A DNA stretch of 64,000 nucleotides, taken from contig OY282447.1 in the NCBI GenBank assembly GCA_958296165.1, positions 2,728,001-2,792,000 of the forward strand, in the 5' to 3' direction. The translations under genes and the position numbers were made by a program. Below, in pieces: positions 25,103 through 33,118 of this stretch. Below the pieces are notes generated by a model that had not been told where the DNA came from, did not search any database, and worked only from the letters and a program-made list of their open reading frames with translations. The DNA comes from an uncultured Pseudomonadales bacterium (GTDB lineage: Bacteria; Pseudomonadota; Gammaproteobacteria; Pseudomonadales; Azotimanducaceae). How positions within the stretch are numbered: position 1 is the first letter of the stretch; each line of letters starts with the position of its first letter.

Positions 25103-25970
25103 TCTCTTGGCTCGTTGCAGCGCCGCCGTTGCGGATAGCGAGCGCGGCGCGTTCGCATTCCGCCGCGGTGTAGAAACGCCACCAAGCACCGCGTTCGCGC
25201 TGCAATACCGCGAGCAGATGTTCGACATTGCTGCCATACAGGGCGTTGGCGTTGCGGTTCGCAAGCGCCTCGCTTGGGTGGGCGTTGCCCAAGGCACGGT
25301 ACAAAGCCGCGCCGCCGGTCGTTACTACATCCTCGTAGCGGACGATGTGCGCTCGCGGCAGATTCTCATCGTATTGCTCGTAGAACCAGTTCAGCACGAT
25401 GAGCTGTCGCTGCAAGGCATCGGCCTCGGCGGCCAATGCGGCGCAGAGGTCAGGGGCGAATCGCTCGCCGGCGGGAACGCGGCCGCGTTGCACCGGCAGG
25501 GCGACCGTCTGCCAAGACGCCAGCACGGCGACGGGATTGCGCAGCAAGGCCAAACAGGAGAAGCGCCGCGTCAAGAGCGGCAGCAGCGCGGCGAACAATG
25601 CGTTGTGTTTGACCAGCAGCGTGAAGTCCGGCGAAAGGGGTTTGTGGATGCGAATGTCGCCGCGCTCCGTGCGCCGGCGTCGCAGGGCCGCGTCCGCGAC
25701 CTCGGTGGCCACCATGTTGTCATCGACGCGGCCTTGCACATGCACGGATTCGGCTCGGCCTTCCGCCAAGATGCGCTGACGGGTTTGGGCCATGAATCGG
25801 CAGATGCGTTCATATGCCAGGCCACGGTCTTGCGTGTCTGCAAAGATCTTGCTGTCGATGGGCTCGGAGAGCGCGACCGTATTCGGCAGCTGGCCAGCCA
25901 GCCGGCAGCACAGCGACGTGCCGGCGCGCGGAATGCCGGTGAGCAGCCAATCGCGCGAGCGCTGGCTCAT
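25095..25970 (-). CDS. Sulfotransferase-family protein
   Basis: The 291-residue protein has the P-loop-like 5'-phosphosulfate motif LLTGIPRAGTSLCCRL at residues 9-24 and a 3'-phosphate motif LLRNPVAVLASWQTV near 143-157, both expected in PAPS-dependent sulfotransferases. The stop overlaps the start of the glycosyltransferase-sulfotransferase gene, so the two are probably translated together. It is the first gene of the six-gene minus-strand set; the prpE-like gene lies upstream on the same strand with a 36-bp gap, so the promoter could be further upstream. The acceptor is unknown. Confidence 0.8.
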   Translation of the reverse strand: MSQRSRDWLLTGIPRAGTSLCCRLAGQLPNTVALSEPIDSKIFADTQDRGLAYERICRFMAQTRQRILAEGRAESVHVQGRVDDNMVATEVADAALRRRRTERGDIRIHKPLSPDFTLLVKHNALFAALLPLLTRRFSCLALLRNPVAVLASWQTVALPVQRGRVPAGERFAPDLCAALAAEADALQRQLIVLNWFYEQYDENLPRAHIVRYEDVVTTGGAALYRALGNAHPSEALANRNANALYGSNVEHLLAVLQRERGAWWRFYTAAECERAALAIRNGGAATSQESG

Positions 25971-26006
25971 GACCGGCTAGGCCGGCACTGCGGCGCTACC
26001 ATCGCG

Positions 26007-27914
26007 CTAGCGCGTCTGCAACGCCGCCGCGATCTCGTCCAAGATCGCCGGATCGTCGATGGTTGAAGGCACGTCGAACGGCACTCCGTCGGCGAGTTTG
26101 CGAATCGCCTGGCGCAGGATCTTGCCGGAGCGGGTCTTCGGCAGCCGCGGCACTACGATTGCGCGCTTGAAGTTGGCGAACGCGCCCACCTGCGCGCGCA
26201 CCATCTGCACCAGCTCCGCCTCCAGCGCTGCAAATTCCACGTTGACGCCGTCCTTCAGCAGCACCAGGCCCACCGGCACTTGGCCCTTGTCTTCGTCGGC
26301 AGCGCCCACCACGGCACACTCTGCCACCGCCGGATGTGCGGCCACTACTTCCTCGAGTTCGCCAGTGGAAAGCCGGTGGCCTGCGATGTTCATCACGTCG
26401 TCGACGCGGCCCATGATGTACACATAGCCGTCTGCGTCACGATAGCCGCCGTCGCCGGTGAGGTAGAAGCCCGGGTAGCGCGACCAGTAGGCGTCCTCGT
26501 AGCGTTGGTGGTCGCCCCAAATGGTGGGCAGAGCGCCGGGCGGCAGCGGCCCCTTCACCACCACGTTGCCCTCCTGCTCCGGGCCGAGCTCGTTGCCGTC
26601 GTCGTCGAAGATGCGCAGGTCGTAGCCGGGCACGGGATGGCTGGGGCTGCCAGGCCTGGTCTCGCGCAGTTCCGGGTCTGCAACGCCCATCATCTTGGCG
26701 CAGATGGCCCAGCCGGTCTCCGTCTGCCACCAGTGGTCGATCACCGGCGTGTGGACGGTGCTCTTCAGCCACTCGTAGGTGGGCGGATCCAGGCGTTCGC
26801 CGGCGACGAACAGGTATTGTAGGCAGGAGATGTCGTGGCGCGCCTTGAGCGTGGCTTCGGGGTCTTCCTTCTTCACGGCGCGAAACGCGGTGGGTGCGAC
26901 GAACATGGTCTTCACGTCGTGTTCGGCGATGACGCGCCAGATGGCGCCGGCGTCTGGCGTGCGCACCGGCTTGCCCTCGTAGAGCACGCTCGCGCAGCCC
27001 TTCAGCAGCGGGCCGTAGGCGATGTAGGAGTGGCCCACCACCCAGCCGACATCCGAGGACGCCCAAAACACATCGCCGGCATCGCAGCCGTAGATGGCCT
27101 TCATGCTGTAGTGCAGAGCTACCGCGTGGCCGCCGTTGTCGCGCACCACGCCCTTCGGTTTGCCGGTGGTGCCGGAGGTGTAGAGGATGTAGAGCGGATC
27201 CCAAGCGTCCACTACTGTGCAGGCGGCTGGCGCGCTCGCTTCCTCCCAACTGCGCCAGTCGAGGTCGTGCCCTTGCAGCATGGGCGCTCGGCACTGCGGT
27301 CGTTGCAGGATCACGGCGTGATCGGGCTTGGCCGCGGCGAGTGCGATGGCTTCATCGAGCAATGGCTTGTAGGGGATGATTGTGGCGAACTCGATGCCGC
27401 AAGAGGCGGAGAGGACGGCCTTGGGCTTGGCGTCGTCGATGCGCAAGGCCAGTTCGGGCGCTGCAAATCCGCCGAACACCACCGAGTGGATGGCGCCGAT
27501 GCGTGCGCACGCGAGCATGGCGATCACAGCCTCCGGGATCATCGGCATGTAGATCACCACGCGATCGCCTTTCTCGACGCCCAGGCCGACTAGGCCGCCA
27601 GCCACTTTCTCCACCCGATGCAGCAGTTCGGCGTAGCTCACGCGCTGCTGCGTAGATGTGACCGGCGAGTCGTAGATCAGTGCGGTGCTGTCGCCCAAGC
27701 CGGCCTGCACATGCCGGTCTAGCGCCAGCCAAGCGGTGTTCAGCTTGCCGCCCTCGAACCAGCGCGTTACGCCGTTGTCGTCCTGGCTTGCGATTTGGGT
27801 GGGGAACTCGAACCAGTCGATCTGCTGCGCTGCCGAACGCCAGAACTCTTCCGGCGCGTCCAAGGATGCTCGATAGGCTTCCTCGTAGCCGAGCTCTTCG
27901 AGCGTGCCCGCCAT
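26007..27914 (-). CDS. prpE: Propionyl-CoA synthetase (acyl-AMP forming)
   Basis: The 635-residue ANL-superfamily enzyme has the PrpE layout: an N-terminal ACAS segment (YEEAYRASLDAPEEFW), the P-loop ILYTSGTTGKPKGVVRD, the hinge region LTGDGGYRDADGYVYIMGRVDD and the catalytic C-terminal lysine in LPKTRSGKILRQAIR, a known acetylation-control site in the family. It converts propionate, ATP and CoA to propionyl-CoA, AMP and PPi. Acetyl-CoA synthetase is the main alternative; the missing Acs N-terminal features and the total length favour PrpE. It overlaps the racemase gene by one base, indicating a common transcript for acyl-CoA metabolism. Confidence 0.87.
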   Translation of the reverse strand: MAGTLEELGYEEAYRASLDAPEEFWRSAAQQIDWFEFPTQIASQDDNGVTRWFEGGKLNTAWLALDRHVQAGLGDSTALIYDSPVTSTQQRVSYAELLHRVEKVAGGLVGLGVEKGDRVVIYMPMIPEAVIAMLACARIGAIHSVVFGGFAAPELALRIDDAKPKAVLSASCGIEFATIIPYKPLLDEAIALAAAKPDHAVILQRPQCRAPMLQGHDLDWRSWEEASAPAACTVVDAWDPLYILYTSGTTGKPKGVVRDNGGHAVALHYSMKAIYGCDAGDVFWASSDVGWVVGHSYIAYGPLLKGCASVLYEGKPVRTPDAGAIWRVIAEHDVKTMFVAPTAFRAVKKEDPEATLKARHDISCLQYLFVAGERLDPPTYEWLKSTVHTPVIDHWWQTETGWAICAKMMGVADPELRETRPGSPSHPVPGYDLRIFDDDGNELGPEQEGNVVVKGPLPPGALPTIWGDHQRYEDAYWSRYPGFYLTGDGGYRDADGYVYIMGRVDDVMNIAGHRLSTGELEEVVAAHPAVAECAVVGAADEDKGQVPVGLVLLKDGVNVEFAALEAELVQMVRAQVGAFANFKRAIVVPRLPKTRSGKILRQAIRKLADGVPFDVPSTIDDPAILDEIAAALQTR

Positions 27915-29053
27915 CAGGCGGCCTGTACCACGCCGCGTTCCTGCAAAGCGCCGATGTCTTCCGCTGCCATGCCGATGTCTGCCAGCACGCCGAGCGTGTC
28001 CTCGCCCGGAATCCGCGCCGGATGCGAGATCGCCGCGGCGGTGCGGCTAAAGCGCGGCGCCGGCGCCGGCTGAACCACGCCGTCCACTTCCACGAACGTG
28101 CTGCGGTGCTTGTTGTGGGGATGTTGAGGTGCTTCCAAGATGGATAGCACGGGCGCAAAGCAGACGTCGCTGCCTTCCATGATGTCGCACCACTCGTCGC
28201 GGGTCTTGGTCTTGAACACGGCGGCGAGTTCTTCCTTGTAGCCGACCCACTGGCCAGCATCCATCTGGGCGCTGAACTTGCTGGCGTCCACGCCCGATTT
28301 CTCCACCAGCTCGGCGTAGAACTGCGGTTCGATGGAACCCACGCAAACGTACTTGCCGTCCTTGGTTTCGTAGGTGTTGTAGAAATGTGTGCCGCCGTCC
28401 AGCATGTTTGCGCCGCGCTGATCCTTGAAGCCGCGACCCACTTGCGAAAAGAACATGGCCATCAACGAGGCCGCGCCGTCCACCATCGCCGCGTCGATCA
28501 CTTGGCCCTTGCCGGAACGCGATGCTTCCAGCATGCCGCACACCATTCCATAGGCCAATAGCATGCCGCCGCCGCCGAAGTCGCCGATGAGATTGAGGGG
28601 CGGCACCGGCTTGCCGCCAGGCTCGCCGATGGCGTGCAGAGCGCCGGCGAGGCCGATGTAGTTGATGTCGTGGCCGGCCGCGTGGGCGATAGGGCCTTCC
28701 TGCCCCCAGCCGGTCATGCGGCCGTAGACAAGCCTCTCGTTGCGCGCTTGGCAATCGTCCGGGCCAATGCCTAGCCGTTCGGTAACTCCGGGCCGGAAAC
28801 CCTCGAACAGCGCATCGGCGGTTTCCACCAGCTTGAGGACGACCTCCACGCCTTCGGGCTGCTTCAAGTCCACGGCGATGGAGCGCCGGTTGCGCGCCAA
28901 GACATCGCGCCCGCGCCGCCCCGAACCGCCGACGCGATCGACGCGGATCACCTCCGCTCCCATGTCGGAGAGCATCATGCCGCAGAACGGCCCGGGGCCG
29001 ATGCCGGCCAGTTCTATGACGCGGAATCCTTGCAGAGGGCCCATGTGCTTCAC
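27914..29053 (-). CDS. Alpha-methylacyl-CoA racemase (CaiB/BaiF family)
   Basis: The 379-residue class III CoA-transferase-fold protein has the N-terminal block LQGFRVIELAGIGPGPFCGMML, then DLKQPEGVEVVLKLVETADALFEGFRPG. The racemase residues are plausible as H in AAGHDINYIGLAGAL and D in NLIGDFGGGGMLL, with no transferase-type Asp at the usual early site. The family epimerises 2-methyl-branched acyl-CoAs, which allows beta-oxidation of both isomers. The coupled downstream propionyl-CoA synthetase fits this, because methyl-branched chains give propionyl-CoA. A CoA-transferase role cannot be excluded. Confidence 0.83.
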   Translation of the reverse strand: MKHMGPLQGFRVIELAGIGPGPFCGMMLSDMGAEVIRVDRVGGSGRRGRDVLARNRRSIAVDLKQPEGVEVVLKLVETADALFEGFRPGVTERLGIGPDDCQARNERLVYGRMTGWGQEGPIAHAAGHDINYIGLAGALHAIGEPGGKPVPPLNLIGDFGGGGMLLAYGMVCGMLEASRSGKGQVIDAAMVDGAASLMAMFFSQVGRGFKDQRGANMLDGGTHFYNTYETKDGKYVCVGSIEPQFYAELVEKSGVDASKFSAQMDAGQWVGYKEELAAVFKTKTRDEWCDIMEGSDVCFAPVLSILEAPQHPHNKHRSTFVEVDGVVQPAPAPRFSRTAAAISHPARIPGEDTLGVLADIGMAAEDIGALQERGVVQAA

Positions 29054-29284
29054 TCCCTTGGAATTGCAGAGGCAGCGAGTGTAAACCAGCTAGCCGCCGG
29101 TGCCGGCGGCGCAGCCGACTTCCGTGAGAATGGTGTACGGTATGCAGCGGAATTTCTCGTCGCTTCTGGGCAGAGTGCGCGTCGAGGGGACGCACATCGC
29201 GTACTCTTCGCGTCGTAACACTGGACGATGGCGAGACCGTTCACGGTGCGTTCTTCGACTGCGGTTTTTAGAGAGGACGAACCA
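29054..29284. other. Intergenic region without a recognised gene
   Basis: These 231 bp lie between the divergent racemase and DUF2283 genes. A short plus-strand frame ending at about 29270 reads VVTLDDGETVHGAFFDCGF and could be the tail of a lost small gene that once paired with the DUF2283 gene. It has no clear start, so I do not call it. Confidence 0.3.
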
Positions 29285-29512
29285 ATGAAGATTCACTACT
29301 GTCCAGAAACCGACAGCCTCTATCTGGAACTAAAGGCGATGCCGAGCGCAGAGACCCATGAGGTGGCCAACGGCCTCAACATCGACCTCGATGATGGTGG
29401 TGATGTGGTTGGATTCCACATCGACCATGCTTCCAAACGCACGGACGGTGCATCGACGACCAGATGTGCGCCAAGGTGGATGATTGCGTCGAAGCCGTCG
29501 TCGGCGCGTTGA
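29285..29512 (+). CDS. DUF2283-family small protein
   Basis: The 75-residue protein starts at an ATG after GAGAGGACGAACC. The first 55 residues are typical of DUF2283 (MKIHYCPETDSLYLELKAMP, EVANGLNIDLDDGGDVVGFHIDHASK). The tail after HASKR (TDGASTTRCAPRWMIASKPSSAR) does not look like the family and may come from a frameshift. DUF2283 proteins often sit beside a DUF4258 protein in toxin-antitoxin-like pairs; no intact partner is seen here. The function is unknown. Confidence 0.65.
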   Translation: MKIHYCPETDSLYLELKAMPSAETHEVANGLNIDLDDGGDVVGFHIDHASKRTDGASTTRCAPRWMIASKPSSAR

Positions 29513-29536
29513 CCGGGTAGCGAGGCCACGCCCGGC

Positions 29537-30109
29537 ATGGCCGAACGGCCGCCGTTCGCGCGGGTTGCCGTCAGCGAGTGCTTGCGCGGCTCGCCGGTCC
29601 GTTGGGACGGCGACCACAGCGGCGACGTTTGGCCCCGCCTGGCGGCATCCGCGCTATTCGAGTTGGTCGGCATTTGCCCGGAAGTGGGGATTGGCATGGG
29701 CGTGCCGCGACAGCCGATTCAATTGGTAGGCGACGCGACAAGCCCGCGCGCCGTAGCGGTGGCCGAGCCCGTGCGCGACTTTACTGTGCAGCTGCGGCAC
29801 TACGCGCAGCGACAGGCGGCGCTGATCGATAGCGTTAGCGGCTACATCTTCGCCGACCGCTCGCCGAGTTGCGGCTTGGCTGGCGTCAAGGTCTTCGACG
29901 CGCACGGTAGTTGGCGGCGCACGGGGCGTGGCGTCTTTGCAGCCGCAGTGGTCGCCGCAAGACCGGAGCTGCCGGTGGTGAACGCAGAAGCGCTGGCAGA
30001 CGAACGCAACTTGCTGACCTTCGCCGTGGCGGTGATTCGCCACGCCGCGCCAGACGCTGCAAAAGCCGATGTCCTGGCTCTGATAGAACGTACACTCAAC
30101 GGGCTTTGA
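29537..30109 (+). CDS. DUF523-domain protein
   Basis: The 190-residue protein matches the DUF523 pattern: VAVSECLRGSPVRWDGDHS at the start, FELVGICPEVGIGMGVPRQPIQLV, and SGYIFADRSPSCGLAGVKVFD. Conserved cysteines at these three places (ECLRG, ICPEV, PSCGL) suggest a metal or Fe-S site. The family is widespread and uncharacterised; some members are fused to DUF1722. It lies 24 bp after the DUF2283 gene on the same strand. Confidence 0.82.
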   Translation: MAERPPFARVAVSECLRGSPVRWDGDHSGDVWPRLAASALFELVGICPEVGIGMGVPRQPIQLVGDATSPRAVAVAEPVRDFTVQLRHYAQRQAALIDSVSGYIFADRSPSCGLAGVKVFDAHGSWRRTGRGVFAAAVVAARPELPVVNAEALADERNLLTFAVAVIRHAAPDAAKADVLALIERTLNGL

Positions 30110-30140
30110 GTGCGTGCCGCTCCTTAATGTTGCATGAGTG

Positions 30141-31445
30141 TTACCAAACCGCAGAGGCACTGCTACTGGTCGAAGCATGGAGATGCTCGTTGTTCCGCAG
30201 CAAACTGCTGACTGCCCACGGCGAGACGTTGAAGTGGCTCGCGGCTTCGTCGCAGCGTTCTTCAGATCTATCGTGGCTGAGAAACTCGCATACGGCTTCG
30301 TATGGGCAGAGGAGCTCGGCGGCGAACGCACGTTGCGCCTTCTGCCGGTAGGTGTAGGCTCTGGTCGCCGGCAGTAGCGGTTCGTCTTGGCCAAGTAGGC
30401 GGTCGCCGAGCAGCCGCGCTAGATCGAACCTCCTTCCGGTCTCCCACTTGCTGCGCAGCGCGACCCAAGTGCGTCCGCCCGATGCAAGCATGAACGACAG
30501 GGGGCTTGGCTGGATGTCTCTTCCGTCGAGGGCATTGGCGTGGGTGCCTGCGAGCGCACTCAGACGTTCGTTGTCGATTGGTTGTCCATCCAACGCTTCC
30601 TGTTGCCGCAGTGCGTGCGCGGCCGCCACACCACGAACCCATGCTGGATCCTGTCCGAACGCCGGCGAGTTGACTTCATAGAGATTCGCCGCGTCTTGCG
30701 GTCTCGCTTCCGATCCGACCGTCTTGGCGGTAGCGATCAGTGCCTTGGTGGACAGCACTGCTGTGGTTCCGCACGCTCCGGCGTCGGCGGCCAGTTCCTC
30801 CACAGCATCGGGACCCAGATCGCGTACTGCATCAATGGCGCGGATTTGCTCCGGTGCGATTTCGTCGGGATCCTGCCCCAAACGTGCTTCAAGACGACGT
30901 AGTCGGGTGGCATCCGCGTCCCGTTGCTCACTCTCTAGGTCCTGCCATATACGGTGCAAGTTCGTGTCGACGTTCGCACCGTCAAGCATATGGAGAATGG
31001 AGCGCACGAAACTGCCGATGGCCGACTCCAACTCCGTCGCCGCGACCACCTCGAAGGTCGGTGCGCCTATGTAGCGGTACAGGCCAGCTGCCCGGTCGAC
31101 AGTACGCGCAGAGGTCACCATAGCGCGTACGCCATCAGATGAAACCTCGATGTTGGGCCAAACGTAGCCATCGCCGATGGAAGACAGACAGTGTGAAAAG
31201 GCCCACCCGCGTCCGGAGTTTTCGCTCGGTCGAGCCTCCCACCGCAAGCGCCACCAGTTCCACGCAAGCCACTCGGCTATGTGATAGCCGGAGACGCGGG
31301 GGCCGGGCGACAACTCATTCGAATCGATGGCAACACCCTCGGTGAGACAACGTCCGTTGGCTCGCACTTCAAGGATCCCGAACGTCGCCCGCTCCTCGAT
31401 TGTGCCGCTGTCCAGCGACTGTGGCGTTGAGGTCAGCGTCAGCAT
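30141..31445 (-). CDS. Unknown protein, second gene of a two-gene module (IrrE/ImmA-like C-terminus?)
   Basis: The ATG at 31445, four bases after the stop of the upstream gene, is preferred to 31535; the product has 434 residues starting MLTLTSTPQSLDSG. The C-terminal part (YRQKAQRAFAAELLCPYEAVCEFL, then DEAASHFNVSPWAVSSLLRNN) resembles the distal half of ImmA/IrrE peptidases, where the protein decides which cells to keep and a helix-turn-helix-like segment follows. The HExxH zinc motif that should precede it is absent (the matching stretch is GGRTWVALRSKWETGRRFDLARLLGD). It may be a degenerate peptidase or sensor. The pair with the upstream gene resembles a toxin-antitoxin or defence cassette, but no function can be assigned. 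Confidence 0.6.
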   Translation of the reverse strand: MLTLTSTPQSLDSGTIEERATFGILEVRANGRCLTEGVAIDSNELSPGPRVSGYHIAEWLAWNWWRLRWEARPSENSGRGWAFSHCLSSIGDGYVWPNIEVSSDGVRAMVTSARTVDRAAGLYRYIGAPTFEVVAATELESAIGSFVRSILHMLDGANVDTNLHRIWQDLESEQRDADATRLRRLEARLGQDPDEIAPEQIRAIDAVRDLGPDAVEELAADAGACGTTAVLSTKALIATAKTVGSEARPQDAANLYEVNSPAFGQDPAWVRGVAAAHALRQQEALDGQPIDNERLSALAGTHANALDGRDIQPSPLSFMLASGGRTWVALRSKWETGRRFDLARLLGDRLLGQDEPLLPATRAYTYRQKAQRAFAAELLCPYEAVCEFLSHDRSEERCDEAASHFNVSPWAVSSLLRNNEHLHASTSSSASAVW

Positions 31446-31449
31446 GTCG

Positions 31450-32031
31450 TCACCTCCCACTTTGCGGTTCAAGCATGGTGCGGTGCGTCCGCCGCTTAGA
31501 CCATTCGGCGAGCACCCAGCGGCGCATCGCATCATCGTCTTCTCTCAATCGATAGCCGTGGTAGCGGATTCGGTCGTGGCCGAGCTTTGCCTCGTAGACG
31601 TCGCCAGCGTCGTCTACGGCCCAGACGTATTTCGGCCACTCGCCTTCCAGCGGAGAGCTCACCATGCCAAGACGGATGCCGGCTCGCAGCAGTGTCCGAG
31701 CCTCGTCGTATTGCAAAGGACGCTTGTCATCACAGACGGACTTGGAAGGCCTTGGCGCAACGGGCGGGTTGAAGCCATAGTCGCCGGGCCGTACTTTGTG
31801 GTGAGGGCTTCCGCTATACCGTGCGGCGGACGCGAGTCTTTCAAGTTCCGTTGTGGTGTAGAAGCCATGCTTGGCGATCCGCCGCTTGGGGTTGTTCCCT
31901 TGGTACTTCACGTCCTTTGCTCCTCGTACGACGCGCAGCTTGACGGCCAAGTCAACTGGCGGAGCGCCGTCCGCAGGCGATGCATGGCCCGTCATCAGGT
32001 CAATTGAGTACCGACATCTTGCTGCAATCAT
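31450..32031 (-). CDS. Unknown protein, first gene of a two-gene module
   Basis: The 193-residue frame has a conserved-looking core: IAKHGFYTTTELERLASAAR, then SGSPHHKVRPGDYGFNPP, a block ARTLLRAGIRLGMVSSP and WPKYVWAVDDAGDVYEAKLG followed by RIRYHGYRL. I remember similar short proteins with HHK..PGDYG and W..VWAV..G..YEA motifs in accessory loci, without a named function; a small nuclease or toxin is possible. The ATG at 32031 lies only 6 bp from the IS5-type element, and ATG 31995 is an alternative start. The insertion probably separated the gene from its natural promoter. Confidence 0.6.
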   Translation of the reverse strand: MIAARCRYSIDLMTGHASPADGAPPVDLAVKLRVVRGAKDVKYQGNNPKRRIAKHGFYTTTELERLASAARYSGSPHHKVRPGDYGFNPPVAPRPSKSVCDDKRPLQYDEARTLLRAGIRLGMVSSPLEGEWPKYVWAVDDAGDVYEAKLGHDRIRYHGYRLREDDDAMRRWVLAEWSKRRTHRTMLEPQSGR

Positions 32032-32124
32032 AGCCTAGGGCGCGTTGACATTTTGGGTTGAAAGTGGCGGAATCCAAGGAGCCGCGCCCACGGAGGGGTG
32101 GACGAAGACGCAAGGAGGCGGGAG

Positions 32125-32499
32125 ATGGGGATGCGGGCTGACCGTTGGATGTTGAGCGATGCGCAATGGGCTCGGATCGAGCCGTTGTGCGCGGGCAGGG
32201 AAGGGGATCGAGGCCGCACGGGCGAGGACAACAGGCGCTTCGTGGAAGGGGTGCTGTGGATAGGGCGGACGGGTGCGCCGTGGCGCGATCTGCCGTCGCG
32301 GTACGGCAAGTGGAACACGGTGTTCGTGCGTTTTCGGCGCTGGACGAAGAAGGGCGTTTTCGATCGCATATTCAAGGAGTTGTCGTCGGATCCGGACTTC
32401 GGTGAAGTGCAGGTCGACGGCACGAACGTGCGCGTGCATCAGCATGCGACGGGGAAAAAGGGGGCGCCGAGACGTCGGGTCATTCGCGCGGCGGCCTGA
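32125..32499 (+). CDS. IS5/IS427 transposase, orfA (N-terminal part)
   Basis: The ATG at 32125 follows AAGGAGGCGGGAG. It encodes the DUF4096-type N-terminal domain (LSDAQWARIEPLC, GVLWIGRTGAPWRDLPSRYGKW) and the first catalytic aspartate in VQVDGTNVRVHQH. A slippery run GGGG-AAAAAG-GGGG at 32451-32464 would let ribosomes slip -1 (AAA AAG at 32455-32460) into orfB, making a fused protein of about 252 residues. Without the slip the product ends at RRRVIRAAA. Confidence 0.85.
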   Translation: MGMRADRWMLSDAQWARIEPLCAGREGDRGRTGEDNRRFVEGVLWIGRTGAPWRDLPSRYGKWNTVFVRFRRWTKKGVFDRIFKELSSDPDFGEVQVDGTNVRVHQHATGKKGAPRRRVIRAAA

Positions 32500-32882
32500 C
32501 GACGAAGATGGTGGCGCTGGTGGACGCCGTCGGGAGACTGTCGCGGTTCGCGCTGCTGGCGGGCCAGCGCCACGAGTCGCTGGCGGCGGCGGGCCTGCTG
32601 TCGGGTCTGTCGTTCGGGGCGCTGCTGGCGGACCGGGGCTTCGACGGCGACGGTCTGAGGGCGCTGCTGGCGGCGCGCGGTGCGGAGGCGGTGGTGCCGC
32701 CGAAGTCGAACCGCAAGGCGGCCATCGACTGCGACATGGAGAAGTACCGGCGGCGGCACCATGTGGAGAACTTCTTCTGCCGAATCAAGCACTTCCGCCG
32801 CATCGCCACGCGCTACGACCAGACCGAGTCGAGCTACGCGGCGATGATCCGCGTCGCCGCCATCTGGCTCGCGCTGGCATAA
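32460..32882 (+). CDS. IS5/IS427 transposase, orfB (catalytic C-terminal part)
   Basis: Read in the -1 frame from the slippery site: GHSRGGLTTKMVALVD, second aspartate in LLADRGFDGDGL, and glutamate in HHVENFFCRIKHFRRIATRYDQ. These complete the DDE triad started in orfA. A free-standing start at ATG 32508 exists but would lack the first catalytic residue. The frame is intact to TAA, so the element may be active. Confidence 0.85.
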   Translation, partial: GGAETSGHSRGGLTTKMVALVDAVGRLSRFALLAGQRHESLAAAGLLSGLSFGALLADRGFDGDGLRALLAARGAEAVVPPKSNRKAAIDCDMEKYRRRHHVENFFCRIKHFRRIATRYDQTESSYAAMIRVAAIWLALA

Positions 32883-32896
32883 TTGTCAACGCGCCC

Positions 32897-33118
32897 TAGC
32901 CAAACCGCTCAATTGCCAAACCCAAGAACATCCCCCAACCTGCCGACCGGTCTCTTCCATTTGCAGGCCTCGCGCAATAGGCTTCGCCGAACCTCTCGGA
33001 GCGGAAGTACCGATGACCGGATTGCCGATGCCTGTTGCGTTGTGCCGTCAAGCGCAAGTGCCGCCCCGCTTGTGCGCGGCAGTCAGCAAGGCAGCGGGCG
33101 CCGCAACGCCCCAACGCC
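32897..33118. other. Region right of the IS element, no clear gene
   Basis: These 222 bp have no confident gene. The left part would have been the sequence directly upstream of the 31450-32031 gene before the IS insertion. A minus-strand frame ending WGMFLGLAIERFG is open here but has no family match that I know. Confidence 0.3.

Larger units (their letters stand above)
32038..32896. mobile_element. IS5-family (IS427-type) insertion sequence, complete
   Basis: Inverted ends GGGCGCGTTGACA (32038-32050) and TGTCAACGCGCCC (32884-32896) bound an 859-bp element flanked by TA on both sides (32036-32037, 32897-32898). It has two plus-strand frames joined by a -1 frameshift site. It lies 6 bp upstream of the start of the minus-strand two-gene module. 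Confidence 0.9.

Noticed and set aside
23333-25297. Longer start for the glycosyltransferase-sulfotransferase
   Set aside because: The extra N-terminus lies inside the upstream sulfotransferase gene; the overlapping GTG at 25102 is coupled to that gene's stop.
18395-25970. Zorya-type defence system (ZorAB channel)
   Set aside because: The ExbB/ExbD-like pair recalls ZorA/ZorB, but there is no helicase or nuclease gene beside it and the ExbB-like protein lacks the long ZorA tail.
27914-29053. Formyl-CoA:oxalate CoA-transferase, as partner of an oxalyl-CoA decarboxylase
   Set aside because: The sequence looks like the racemase branch, is coupled to propionyl-CoA synthetase and lies nearly 10 kb from the lyase gene.
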